DNA of 64,000 bases from Massilia phyllostachyos (GTDB lineage: Bacteria > Pseudomonadota > Gammaproteobacteria > Burkholderiales > Burkholderiaceae_D). The notes beneath the pieces were generated by a model. That model was not told the DNA's origin and ran no database searches. It was given only the letters and a program-made list of their open reading frames with translations. The translations under genes and the position numbers were made by a program. The stretch spans positions 372,001 to 436,000 of the forward strand of contig NZ_JAJNOC010000002.1 in assembly GCF_021044825.1 (NCBI RefSeq), in the 5' to 3' direction. This document shows, piece after piece, positions 38,403 to 46,196 of this stretch. The first letter of the stretch is position 1. Each line of letters starts with the position of its first letter.

Positions 38403-38948
38403 TCAGGCTTGCTTGGCCTTGCGACGACGCGCCAGGAAGCCCAGGACGCCAAGGCCGCCCAGCATCATGCCGTAGGTTTCCGGTTCCGGAACCGGCGCCA
38501 GCATCACGGCGCCGCCGAAGGAGCCACCGGTGTCCGACACCAGGGTGCCGCTCACTTGCAGGTAGTAGTTACCGGCCATCAGGTTGTCGGAAGAAATGCT
38601 CCAGACATCCATCTCGCCGCTCATCAGCGAGGTGCCGTTGGTGATCAGGGTATCGTCCTCGCCATACAGGGCCAGACCGGTGATGTCCAGGCCCTCGTCG
38701 GCGCTGCGGCTGATCGAGGAGATGATCGCATCCAGGTTCATGCCCATGTCGCCATCGACAGTGAAGGTGAAGCGGTCAGCAAAGGTGTTCCCTTGGTTGT
38801 CCGCCTCGAAGGTGTCGCCGAAGAAGGCGCTGTTGTCGATCAGGTTCAGTGCCTGGGGCGAATTACCGATCACGTCCTGGGCCATCACGGCCGAAGAACC
38901 GAACGAAGCGGAAGCCAACACAATTGCAGCAATCAGAGATTTTTTCAT
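38403..38948 (-). CDS. FxDxF-type PEP-CTERM exported protein
   Basis: A 181-residue protein with a signal peptide (cut after VMA) and a C-terminal sorting tail: PVPEPETYGMM, a hydrophobic helix, then RRRKAK. The middle holds the FxDxF-type pattern (TFADRFTFTVDGD) and a jelly-roll-like domain. PEP-CTERM proteins are trimmed by an exosortase (EpsH/XrtA) and are common in biofilm-forming betaproteobacteria; no exosortase gene lies in this window. GAGGAAAG precedes ATG 38948. It is a single gene with its own terminator. Confidence 0.92.
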   Translation of the reverse strand: MKKSLIAAIVLASASFGSSAVMAQDVIGNSPQALNLIDNSAFFGDTFEADNQGNTFADRFTFTVDGDMGMNLDAIISSISRSADEGLDITGLALYGEDDTLITNGTSLMSGEMDVWSISSDNLMAGNYYLQVSGTLVSDTGGSFGGAVMLAPVPEPETYGMMLGGLGVLGFLARRRKAKQA

Positions 38949-39406
38949 TTCTTTCCTCGCATAGAATCAGCCGCGTCCTGCAGCCTGGGTTTCAAGTATC
39001 GGGGAACTTCATGCTAACAAAACAGCATGTAAAAGCACGCGGAACCCTGATTGGACAGGCAAGATCTGGTGCTTGTTCCAGCAGTCAAGACATTTCCGGT
39101 CAAACATGCGAACCAAGCGCTCTTCATAGGAGAAGGACGGTTTCGTGGGTTGTTGAGCAGAAAAGAATGCTGGGCTTGCTCAAAATGCGTCAGCGTAATC
39201 CTACAAAAAGAGAAGGGCGACTCCGGCGCAGAGGCCGCGCGACTTAAGTCCGTTTTAAAGAACGGAGGCGGGATATGGATGAGAGATGAGCGCTTTTGCC
39301 GAGTTTGCCAAAGCCGGTGCGGATGTTCGCGGCGGGATGACTGCAGTTGCGGGCCGAGAGGGGAAGGTGGAATCGGAATGCACCGTTATGCTTTCCGACG
39401 ATAGAA
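38949..39406. other. 458 bp without a convincing gene
   Basis: This gap holds the upstream region of the PEP-CTERM gene, including a perfect 6-bp dyad catgct-N8-agcatg (39010-39029). Open frames here are short, start badly, and some run on into the tRNA. Nothing else was recognised. Confidence 0.5.
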
Positions 39407-39437
39407 AGAAAAATGGCCCAGAATCGCTTCTGAGCCA
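39407..39437 (-). terminator. Terminator of tRNA-Arg copy 1
   Basis: Stem tggcccagaa (39414-39423) with ttctgagcca (39428-39437). On the minus strand it is followed by a T-rich run. It differs in sequence from the other three terminators of the array. Confidence 0.8.
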
Positions 39438-39452
39438 TTTTCTTGAAGAAGT

Positions 39453-39529
39453 TGGTGCGGCTGGCAGGAATCGAACCCACGACCCCTTGGTTCGTAGCCA
39501 AGTACTCTATCCAGCTGAGCTACAGCCGC
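39453..39529 (-). tRNA. tRNA-Arg(ACG), copy 1
   Basis: A 77-nt cloverleaf with encoded CCA (39453-39455). The acceptor is GCGGCTG/CAGCCGC and the anticodon loop CTACGAA is closed by CTTGG/CCAAG, giving anticodon ACG, whose A34 is normally deaminated to inosine to read CGU, CGC and CGA. It has its own promoter and terminator. A protein gene separates it from the other three copies. Confidence 0.97.
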
Positions 39530-39540
39530 CCGAGGCACGC

Positions 39541-39568
39541 ATTATAGCAGCACCTGGCGAATTGGCAA
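39541..39568 (-). promoter_or_regulatory. Promoter of tRNA-Arg copy 1
   Basis: On the minus strand TTGCCA (39568-39563), 16 bp, then TATAAT (39546-39541), just upstream of the tRNA 5' end. The same arrangement precedes copies 2 and 3. Confidence 0.85.
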
Positions 39569-39573
39569 ACACC

Positions 39574-40011
39574 TCAGGGTATGCGTGGTGTGGCATTTCT
39601 TCGGGTGGCGGACTCGGCGACTTCCCTTGCCATCGCGGCCTGCTCGGCGCGGCGCAGCTCGGCATCGTCGCGGCAGCCGTCGAGGGAATGGGCGTCGACG
39701 TCGATCGGGCCGTACCATTCGCGCACGCGGCCGAATCCGCCGGTGCGGCGCAGCCAGGCGCGCCCGGCTTGGCGGTCGACGAACAGCGTGTTGCGGAATC
39801 CGTCGCTGGTCAGGGCTGAATCAGTTAGGGTGAACTGGAGGAAAGAGGGGGCGGCGTTCGCGGTTGTCCGGGGAGGCGGGGACAGGATGCCACCGTCGCT
39901 GATGCCGTAGCGGTCGATGACGGCTTTCGAGAGAGGGCAGGCGGAGGCGTTGCCGGCGAGGAGGATCAGAATGAGGACAGCAGCGCTTTTCATGCGGGGA
40001 ACGGTTCTCAT
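39574..40011 (-). CDS. Small exported protein of unknown function
   Basis: A 145-residue protein (139 if ATG 39993 is used) with a clear signal peptide (AAVLILILLAGNASA). The mature part begins CPLSKAVIDRYGISDGGIL and has one further Cys (LDGCRDDAELRRAEQ), so a disulfide is possible. It holds an alpha/beta stretch (FLQFTLTDSALTSDGFRNTLFVDRQAGRAWLRRT). No domain was recognised. No good ribosome binding site is visible for either start. It sits between tRNA-Arg copies 1 and 2, on the same strand. Confidence 0.6.
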   Translation of the reverse strand: MRTVPRMKSAAVLILILLAGNASACPLSKAVIDRYGISDGGILSPPPRTTANAAPSFLQFTLTDSALTSDGFRNTLFVDRQAGRAWLRRTGGFGRVREWYGPIDVDAHSLDGCRDDAELRRAEQAAMAREVAESATRRNATPRIP

Positions 40012-40113
40012 GAAAGGGATGAGTCGATCGTAGCAGAATGCTTGGCGTGAACATGCACGCATTTCCACGGGCCGGTCAACGTGTGGCGGGGACTGAAAAA
40101 CCGGTCCGCAACG

Positions 40114-40145
40114 AAAAAAGGGACCAGATTTTTCAATCTGATCCC
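40114..40145 (-). terminator. Terminator of tRNA-Arg copy 2
   Basis: Stem gggaccagat (40120-40129) with atctgatccc (40136-40145), with one G-T pair, followed by six T on the minus strand. Confidence 0.88.
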
Positions 40146-40154
40146 TCATATTCT

Positions 40155-40231
40155 TGGTGCGGCTGGCAGGAATCGAACCCACGACCCCTTGGTTCGTAGC
40201 CAAGTACTCTATCCAGCTGAGCTACAGCCGC
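40155..40231 (-). tRNA. tRNA-Arg(ACG), copy 2
   Basis: Identical in sequence to copy 1, with encoded CCA. It starts exactly 199 bp from copy 3 and shares its promoter and terminator pattern. Confidence 0.97.
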
Positions 40232-40242
40232 CCGATGGACCC

Positions 40243-40270
40243 ATTATAGCAGGGCTTCGCTTGTTGGCAA
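40243..40270 (-). promoter_or_regulatory. Promoter of tRNA-Arg copy 2
   Basis: TTGCCA, 16 bp, TATAAT on the minus strand. Confidence 0.85.
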
Positions 40271-40312
40271 AGCCTCATTGTTACATGGGTATTTCATGGA
40301 GGGCCCACAACG

Positions 40313-40344
40313 AAAAAAGGGACCAGATCTTTCAATCTGGTCCC
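40313..40344 (-). terminator. Terminator of tRNA-Arg copy 3
   Basis: Perfect stem gggaccagat (40319-40328) with atctggtccc (40335-40344) and a T-run on the minus strand. Confidence 0.88.
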
Positions 40345-40353
40345 TCATATTCT

Positions 40354-40430
40354 TGGTGCGGCTGGCAGGAATCGAACCCACGACCCCTTGGTTCGTAGCC
40401 AAGTACTCTATCCAGCTGAGCTACAGCCGC
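40354..40430 (-). tRNA. tRNA-Arg(ACG), copy 3
   Basis: Identical to the other copies, CCA encoded. Spacing to copy 4 is again 199 bp, which points to tandem duplication of a whole promoter-tRNA-terminator unit. Confidence 0.97.
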
Positions 40431-40441
40431 CCGATGCGCGC

Positions 40442-40469
40442 ATTATAGCAGGGCTTTGTGTGTTGGCAA
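40442..40469 (-). promoter_or_regulatory. Promoter of tRNA-Arg copy 3
   Basis: TTGCCA, 16 bp, TATAAT on the minus strand. Confidence 0.85.
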
Positions 40470-40511
40470 AGCCTCATCGTTATGTGGTCATTTCACCATG
40501 TACCCAGGATG

Positions 40512-40543
40512 AAAAAAGGGACCAGATCTTGCAATCTGGTCCC
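40512..40543 (-). terminator. Terminator of tRNA-Arg copy 4
   Basis: Perfect stem gggaccagat (40518-40527) with atctggtccc (40534-40543) and a T-run on the minus strand. Confidence 0.88.
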
Positions 40544-40552
40544 TCATATTCT

Positions 40553-40629
40553 TGGTGCGGCTGGCAGGAATCGAACCCACGACCCCTTGGTTCGTAGCCA
40601 AGTACTCTATCCAGCTGAGCTACAGCCGC
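40553..40629 (-). tRNA. tRNA-Arg(ACG), copy 4
   Basis: Identical to the other copies, CCA encoded. Its -10 box TATAAT (40641-40646) is kept, but the -35 is not TTGCCA; only a weak TTACGA-like match is present, so it may be expressed less. As the outermost copy it may keep the ancestral flank. Confidence 0.97.
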
Positions 40630-40736
40630 CCGATGCACGCATTATAGCAGCGCGATTCCATTTTCGTAAGCCTCAATTTTTTCCATAGGCAAACAAGCTC
40701 TGGTAGATTACGCGGGTCGATCCAGCTGGAACCACT

Positions 40737-43700
40737 ATGTCCGCCTTGTATACGGGCCCCCGATCCGCCCCGGCCGCCGCGCTCCTGGCGCTCCTGATGC
40801 TCTTCTCGATCTGGTGCGCCCCCACCCACGCCGCTCCGCGCACCCTGCGCTTCGAACGCCTGTCGGTGGAGCAAGGCCTGTCGCAGCAATCGGTGCTGAG
40901 CATCCTGCAGGACCGGCGCGGCTTCATGTGGTTCGGCACCCAGGCCGGCCTGAACCGCTACGATGGCTACCGCATCACCACCTGGCGCAACGACCCGGAC
41001 AACCCCGACAGCATCCCCGACAACTATGTGAACGCGTCCTACGAGGACGCCCAGGGCCGCCTGTGGTTCGGCACCAAGGGCGGCCTGGCGCGTTTCGACG
41101 GCGCCAGCGGCAAGTTCCTGCGCTACGCCGCGCCCGACGAGGCGAGCCGGCGCGCCGGCAACCGCAGCGTGCTGGCGATCGTGCCCGCGCCGGGCGGCGG
41201 CCTGTGGCTGGCCACCGGCGACGGCCTGCTGCACGTCGACCCCGACAGCGGCCGGGTGCGCGCCTACCGCCACGACCCGAACGACCCGCAGAGCCTGGGC
41301 GACGACCGCGTCAACGCCCTGGCCCTGGACGGCAAGGGCAACCTGTGGATCGGCACCGGGGCCGGCCTGGACCGCCTGGCGCCCGGCGCCGCCCGCTTCG
41401 AGCACCACGTGGTCCACGCCCACGACCCGCAGCGCAACACCGTGCTGTCGCTGTCGATGGGCCCGCGCGATACGCTCTGGATCGGCACCGCCGCCGGCCT
41501 CGAAGCCTGGCGCCTGGGCCAGGGCGCGCCCGAGCGCCGGCGCCTGGGCGAGGAAGAGGGCATCGGCGAGGTGCGCGTGCTCTCCCTCTACCACGACGGC
41601 GGCGGCACGCTGTGGGTCGGCACCGACCAGGATGGCCTGAAGTGGCTCGACCCGTCCAACGGGCGCTTCCTCACCTACCGCAACGACCCCGCCGACCAGC
41701 ACACGCTGGCCGACAACCAGGTCAGTGCGGTGCTGGTCGACCGCACCGGCACCCTGTGGGCCGGCGCCCAGTACGGCGGCGTGAGCCGCACCGACCTGGC
41801 CAGCGGCGGCTTCGTGCGCTATGCCGGCGCCGAGGGCCTGGCGCGCGCCAAGGTGCGCGCCATCGTCGAGGAGCCGGGCGGCGCGCTGTGGATCGGCACC
41901 ACCGGCGACGGCCTGCTGCGCGTCGAGCGGCCGGGCTGGCGCATCGAGCGCTTCCCCGACAAGAAGGGGCCGGGCGACCTGGTGACCGCGCTGGCGGTGG
42001 CGCGCGGGCGCACCTGGATCGGCACCCCGACCGGCCTGCTCTGGCGCGACGCCGCCGGCGGCTTCAACACGGTGCCGCTCGGCGCCGCGCCGGGCGCGAG
42101 CTACGTCCAGGCGATCCACGCCGGCCGCAGCGGCACGCTGTGGATCGCCACCCGCGGCGGCCTGGCCGCGCTGGCGCCCGGGGCGACGGCGGTGCGCAGC
42201 TGGCGCCACGAGTCCGGCAACCCGGCGACGCTGGGCGAAAACTACTGCTTCGCGGTGCTGGAAGACCGCCGCGGCATCGTCTGGATCGGCACCGAGAACG
42301 GCCTGGAACGCTACGACCCGGCCACGGGCGTCTTCACCCGCTACCGCCACGAGGGCGCCAACCCGGCCGGCCTGCGCCACAGCCGCGTGTATTACCTGAT
42401 GGAGTCGGCGCGCGGCGAGCTGTGGGTCGGCACCGCCGGCGGCCTGCACCGGATGGAAGACAAGGATGGCGCCGCGCGCTTTCGCTACTACCCCTTCAAC
42501 CGCGCGCGCGAAGCGCTGGCGATCGGCGCGGTGCTGGAAGACCGCCAGGGCATCCTGTGGGCCAGCACCACCGCCGGCATCACCCGGCTCGACCCGGCCA
42601 GCGGCCAGGCCAAGAACTACAGCGCCAAGGACGGGCTGGTGGACGGCGCCTATTTCGTCGGGGCCGGCCTGCGCGCCGCCGACGGCGAGCTGTATTTCGG
42701 CGGCGTGAAGGGCATGACCTCGTTCCAGCCGGACGCGGTGCGCGACAATCCCTTCCCGCCCAAGGTGGCGATCACCGATTTCCTGGTGCTGAACCGCTCG
42801 CGCGGCATCCCCGACCTGCACGAACGGCCCCAGCTCGACCTGTCGTGGAAGGACGCCGTCTTCACCTTCGAATTCGCGGCCCTGCATTACGCCGATCCCG
42901 ACGCCAACCGCTACGCCTACCAGCTCGACGGCTTCGACAGCGGCTGGGTCGAAGCCGATGCGCGCCGGCGCTTCGCCACCTACACCAACCTCGACCCCGG
43001 CGCCTACATATTCCGGGTGCGCGCCGCCAACAAGGACGGCGTGTGGAGTCCGGATGCGGCCACGCTGCGCATCACGATCGCGCCGCCGTTCTGGAAGACC
43101 TGGTGGTTCCGCCTGGCGGCGCTGCTGCTGCTCGCGGCCCTGTTCACGGCCGGCTACCGGCTGCGCATCCGCGCGCTAATCGGGCAGAAGGAACTGCTGG
43201 CGCGCGAAGTCGACGCCCGCACCGATGAACTGCGCCGCCAGAAGGAGTCGGCCGAGCGGCGCAAGCAGGAAGTCGAGGAGCAGAAGGAGGTGGTGGAGCA
43301 GGCGCACCGCAACATCGCGCAGCTGTCCGACATCGGCCGCACCCTGACCGCGAACCTCGACACCGACGCCATCATGCGCACCCTGTACGGCCACGTGGCG
43401 GCGCTGATGGATGCCAGCCTGTTCGCGGCGGTGCTGCGCCGGCCGGAACACGGCACCGTGGAATACGTGCACGCGGTGGTCGACGGCGCACTGGTCGAAC
43501 GGTTCGAGGTCGCGGAAGACCCGCAGGCGCACCTGGCCTCCTGGTCGATCGCGCATGGCCGCGAAGTGCTGGAGAGCGACCTGGCGCGCACCCTGCCGGC
43601 CCAGCTGCAGGTCAAGTCGTCCAGCGCCCTGGCGTCGGCCTTGCCCTGCGCGGCGCGCGCCGGCATGCATCCGCGCTCGCTGCTGCTGGTGCCGGTGATG

Positions 43701-44627
43701 GTGGGCGCGCGCGTGCTCGGCGCCTTGAGCGTGCAGAGCCGCGCGCCGCAGGCCTACGGCCAGGTCCACCTCGACATGCTGGAGACCCTGGCGGCCTACG
43801 TCGGCGTGGCGATCGACAACGCGGCCGCCTACCGCCAGCTGAAGGATACCCAGGCCCAGCTCGCGGCCCAGGAAAAGCTGGCCTCGCTCGGCTCGCTGGT
43901 GGCCGGCGTGGCCCACGAACTCAACACACCGATCGGCAACAGCCTCCTGATGGCCAGCACCCTGCAGGAACGGACCGGCGAAGTCGCGGCGCGCTTCGAC
44001 GCCGCCAACCTGCGCCGCTCGGAACTGGCCGACTATGTGGCGGCGTCGCTCGAGGCGACCAGCCTGATCCAGCGCAGCCTGCACAACGCCGCCGAACTGG
44101 TGAGCAGCTTCCGCCAGGTCTCGGTCGACCAGGCCAGTGCCCAGCGCCGCCGCTTCGAGCTGTCCCAGGCCTGCCAGGAAATCGCGGCGACCATGATGAA
44201 CAAGGTGCGCCTGGCCGGCCACCGGCTCCAGTTGGCGGTGCCGGGCGGGATCGTCATGGACAGCTTCCCCGGCCCGCTCGGCCAGGTATTGATCAACTTC
44301 GTGAACAACGCGCTGCTGCACGCCTACGAGACGGCGGGCGGGTCGATGCTGCTGGAGGCGGCGCTGCTCGAGGGCGGGATGGTGCGCATCGTGTTCCGCG
44401 ACGACGGCCGCGGCATCCCCGAGGAACACCAGGCGCGCATCTTCGACCCCTTCTTCACCACCCGCATGGGGCAGGGCGGCACCGGCCTTGGTTTGAACAT
44501 CACGTGGAATATCGTCACCACCCTGCTGGGCGGGACGGTGCGGGTCGAGAGCCGCACCGGGCAAGGCACGGCCTTCATCCTGGAGCTGCCGCTGCGCGCG
44601 CCGGACACCCAGGCCGCGGCCGCATGA
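40737..44627 (+). CDS. Two-component sensor kinase with a periplasmic beta-propeller
   Basis: A 1296-residue membrane kinase. A signal segment is followed by many propeller repeats of the two-component regulator type (LWFGT/LWIGT followed by GGL, about every 45-50 residues, about 35-690), a Y_Y_Y domain (YAYQLDGFDSGW), one membrane helix (WFRLAALLLLAALFTAGY), a coiled coil, a GAF domain (about 870-1030), and a kinase core with His1060 in VAHELNTPIGNS, NFVNNALLHAYE, DDGRGIP and GTGLGLNITWNIV. There is no receiver. Such proteins often sense polysaccharides or their fragments, but the ligand is not shown. It converges with the dehydrogenase gene, 7 bp away. Confidence 0.93.
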   Translation: MSALYTGPRSAPAAALLALLMLFSIWCAPTHAAPRTLRFERLSVEQGLSQQSVLSILQDRRGFMWFGTQAGLNRYDGYRITTWRNDPDNPDSIPDNYVNASYEDAQGRLWFGTKGGLARFDGASGKFLRYAAPDEASRRAGNRSVLAIVPAPGGGLWLATGDGLLHVDPDSGRVRAYRHDPNDPQSLGDDRVNALALDGKGNLWIGTGAGLDRLAPGAARFEHHVVHAHDPQRNTVLSLSMGPRDTLWIGTAAGLEAWRLGQGAPERRRLGEEEGIGEVRVLSLYHDGGGTLWVGTDQDGLKWLDPSNGRFLTYRNDPADQHTLADNQVSAVLVDRTGTLWAGAQYGGVSRTDLASGGFVRYAGAEGLARAKVRAIVEEPGGALWIGTTGDGLLRVERPGWRIERFPDKKGPGDLVTALAVARGRTWIGTPTGLLWRDAAGGFNTVPLGAAPGASYVQAIHAGRSGTLWIATRGGLAALAPGATAVRSWRHESGNPATLGENYCFAVLEDRRGIVWIGTENGLERYDPATGVFTRYRHEGANPAGLRHSRVYYLMESARGELWVGTAGGLHRMEDKDGAARFRYYPFNRAREALAIGAVLEDRQGILWASTTAGITRLDPASGQAKNYSAKDGLVDGAYFVGAGLRAADGELYFGGVKGMTSFQPDAVRDNPFPPKVAITDFLVLNRSRGIPDLHERPQLDLSWKDAVFTFEFAALHYADPDANRYAYQLDGFDSGWVEADARRRFATYTNLDPGAYIFRVRAANKDGVWSPDAATLRITIAPPFWKTWWFRLAALLLLAALFTAGYRLRIRALIGQKELLAREVDARTDELRRQKESAERRKQEVEEQKEVVEQAHRNIAQLSDIGRTLTANLDTDAIMRTLYGHVAALMDASLFAAVLRRPEHGTVEYVHAVVDGALVERFEVAEDPQAHLASWSIAHGREVLESDLARTLPAQLQVKSSSALASALPCAARAGMHPRSLLLVPVMVGARVLGALSVQSRAPQAYGQVHLDMLETLAAYVGVAIDNAAAYRQLKDTQAQLAAQEKLASLGSLVAGVAHELNTPIGNSLLMASTLQERTGEVAARFDAANLRRSELADYVAASLEATSLIQRSLHNAAELVSSFRQVSVDQASAQRRRFELSQACQEIAATMMNKVRLAGHRLQLAVPGGIVMDSFPGPLGQVLINFVNNALLHAYETAGGSMLLEAALLEGGMVRIVFRDDGRGIPEEHQARIFDPFFTTRMGQGGTGLGLNITWNIVTTLLGGTVRVESRTGQGTAFILELPLRAPDTQAAAA

Positions 44628-44634
44628 GCGCGGC

Positions 44635-45579
44635 TCAGACGACGACGTTGCGCGGCTGTCCGGCCGCCCAGGCTGCGATATTATCGACCAGCATATCCGC
44701 CAGGGTCTGCATCGCGCCGCCGCTGGCCCAGGCCACGTGCGGGGTCAGGATGAAGTTCGGCAGGCGCAGGCCGAGCAGCGGGTTGTCGGGCGCCGGCGGC
44801 TCCTTGCTCAGCACGTCGAAGCCGGCTGCGATCGCCCCGGTGGCCAGCACATCGGCCAGCGCCGCCTCGTCGACCAGGCCGCCGCGTGCGGTATTGATCA
44901 GGATGGCGCCCAGCTTCATCAGGCCGAGTTCGCGCGCCCCCAGCATATGCCGGGTATCCGGCGTCAGCGGCAGGTGCAGGCTGACGACGCTGGAGGTCGC
45001 CAGCAGCTCGTCCAGCGGCAGGCGGGTCGCGTCGCCGTCGGCGAGCGGCGAGCGGGTGCTGGCCACCACTTCCATGCCGAAGGCGCGCCCGAGCTGCGCC
45101 ACCTTGCGCCCCAGCGCGCCGTAGCCGACGATGCCGAGGCGCTCTCCCGCCAGGTCGCCGATCGGATGGTCGAGCAGGCAGAAGCGGCTCGAGCGTTCCC
45201 AGCGGCCGGCCTCGACGTCGGCCATGTACGCGCGCAGGTTGCGGCGCAGCGCGAGGATCAGGGCGAAGGTGTGCTCGGGGACCGAGACCACCGAGTAGTC
45301 GCGGATATTCGACACCACGATGCCGCGCGCGCGGCAAGCCTCGAGATCGACGTTGTCGGTGCCGGTGGCGGCGATCGCCACCATCTTCAGGTCCGGCAGC
45401 TGCTCCAACGCCGCGGCGCGCAGCGGCACCTTGTTGCTGACGGCGACAGTCGCGCCCTGCAAACGCGCCACCACTTCGTCCTCGCGGGTGCCGGCGTAGT
45501 TGACCCAGTCGTGCGGGAAGGGCAGGTCGCGCAGGCGGGCTTGCAGGCTGTCGCGGTCGAGGAAGACGATTCTATGCAT
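44635..45579 (-). CDS. D-2-hydroxyacid dehydrogenase
   Basis: A 314-residue NAD-dependent dehydrogenase. The Rossmann motif is GIVGYGALGRKVA; the catalytic Arg lies in NTARGGLVDE, Glu in DVLSKEPP and His in LTPHVAWAS. The overall type is glycerate/hydroxypyruvate dehydrogenase-like (family of HprA, SerA and LdhA). The protein begins with IVFLDRDSL, a start seen in glycerate dehydrogenases. It reduces a 2-oxo acid to the D-hydroxy acid, or the reverse. It is a single gene; substrate not determined. Confidence 0.9.
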   Translation of the reverse strand: MHRIVFLDRDSLQARLRDLPFPHDWVNYAGTREDEVVARLQGATVAVSNKVPLRAAALEQLPDLKMVAIAATGTDNVDLEACRARGIVVSNIRDYSVVSVPEHTFALILALRRNLRAYMADVEAGRWERSSRFCLLDHPIGDLAGERLGIVGYGALGRKVAQLGRAFGMEVVASTRSPLADGDATRLPLDELLATSSVVSLHLPLTPDTRHMLGARELGLMKLGAILINTARGGLVDEAALADVLATGAIAAGFDVLSKEPPAPDNPLLGLRLPNFILTPHVAWASGGAMQTLADMLVDNIAAWAAGQPRNVVV

Positions 45580-45630
45580 GGCGGCTCACGGGTATGGAGA
45601 AAGCAACCATCGCATTGTAGTCGCCCAATG

Positions 45631-45660
45631 AAAAAAGACAGGGACTTGCCCTGTCTTTTT
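45631..45660. terminator. Bidirectional rho-independent terminator
   Basis: Perfect stem aaaaagacaggg and ccctgtcttttt around acttg, with A-run and T-run on opposite sides. It serves the Lys/Ala-rich gene and insulates the dehydrogenase gene. Confidence 0.88.
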
Positions 45661-45683
45661 GGTATATGGGGGCCTGGCGGCGT

Positions 45684-46007
45684 TTATTTGTGGGCGTTGG
45701 CGGTGGTCATGCCGTCGGCCTTGGCTTCCGCCTTGTCGGCCTTGGCTTCGGCTTTCTTCTCGGCCGCGTCCTTCTTCGCCTTGGCCTTGTCCTTGGCGGC
45801 ATCGGCCTTGGCTTCGGCGACGTCTTCCTTGGCCTCGGCCTGGGCCTTGGCTACCTTGGCATCCGCCTTGGCGGCTTTCTTCTCCTGCTTGGCGTCGGCC
45901 TTGGCGACCTTTTCGGTGGCTTTCGCATCGGCCTTGGTATCGGCGGTCTGTGCAAACGCGGAGGCTGCGAACAGGCCGGCGATCAGGGTAGCGACGATTT
46001 TGCGCAT
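45684..46007 (-). CDS. Exported Lys/Ala-rich low-complexity protein
   Basis: A 107-residue protein with a good signal peptide (LIAGLFAASAFA, cut before QTADTK). The mature part is almost only Ala, Lys, Asp and Glu in a repeating pattern (KADAKAT, KADAKQEKK, KAEAKADKAEAK) that should form a single long charged helix. It resembles histone H1-like tails or anti-aggregation helices but is exported, so DNA binding is unlikely. The DNA is a repeat of gccttggc-like units. It has its own terminator. Function unknown; periplasmic structural or stress role is a guess. Confidence 0.75.
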   Translation of the reverse strand: MRKIVATLIAGLFAASAFAQTADTKADAKATEKVAKADAKQEKKAAKADAKVAKAQAEAKEDVAEAKADAAKDKAKAKKDAAEKKAEAKADKAEAKADGMTTANAHK

Positions 46008-46196
46008 AGCGTTTCCTCTTCAGGTTAAGTAGTAGCTGGGACGTTCCCGTGCTACTGAGCCATCAACGCGGCAGGAAAACACCGGGTTGACGGTATTTAC
46101 AAACGCTTACAAGTCCGGCAACACGGTTAGCTGGCGTACAGTCGCGTCCTCCTCGATCGGCCTACACTTTTCCCACACCGACAGCCGGGAGGGGCC

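Noticed and set aside
39045..39085. Possible sigma-54 promoter upstream of the PEP-CTERM gene
   Set aside because: On the minus strand GCAC and TTGC are present but 1 bp too far apart, and the -24 GG is missing.
39453..40629. CRISPR-like periodic repeats
   Set aside because: The 199-bp period is tRNA genes with promoters and terminators; there are no short direct repeats with unique spacers.
40081..40688. Short ORFs containing RNRTHDPLVRSQVLYPAEL
   Set aside because: These are translations of the antisense strand of the tRNA-Arg genes, a well-known false annotation.
40620..42887. Minus-strand open frame of 755 residues
   Set aside because: It is the shadow of the propeller kinase repeats and runs into a tRNA; composition is Gly/Ala/Arg-rich with no domain.
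46025..46060. Dyad agtagc-tgggacgttcccg-tgctact upstream of the Lys/Ala-rich gene
   Set aside because: A real dyad, but there is no T-run and no known operator, so it was not called as a site.
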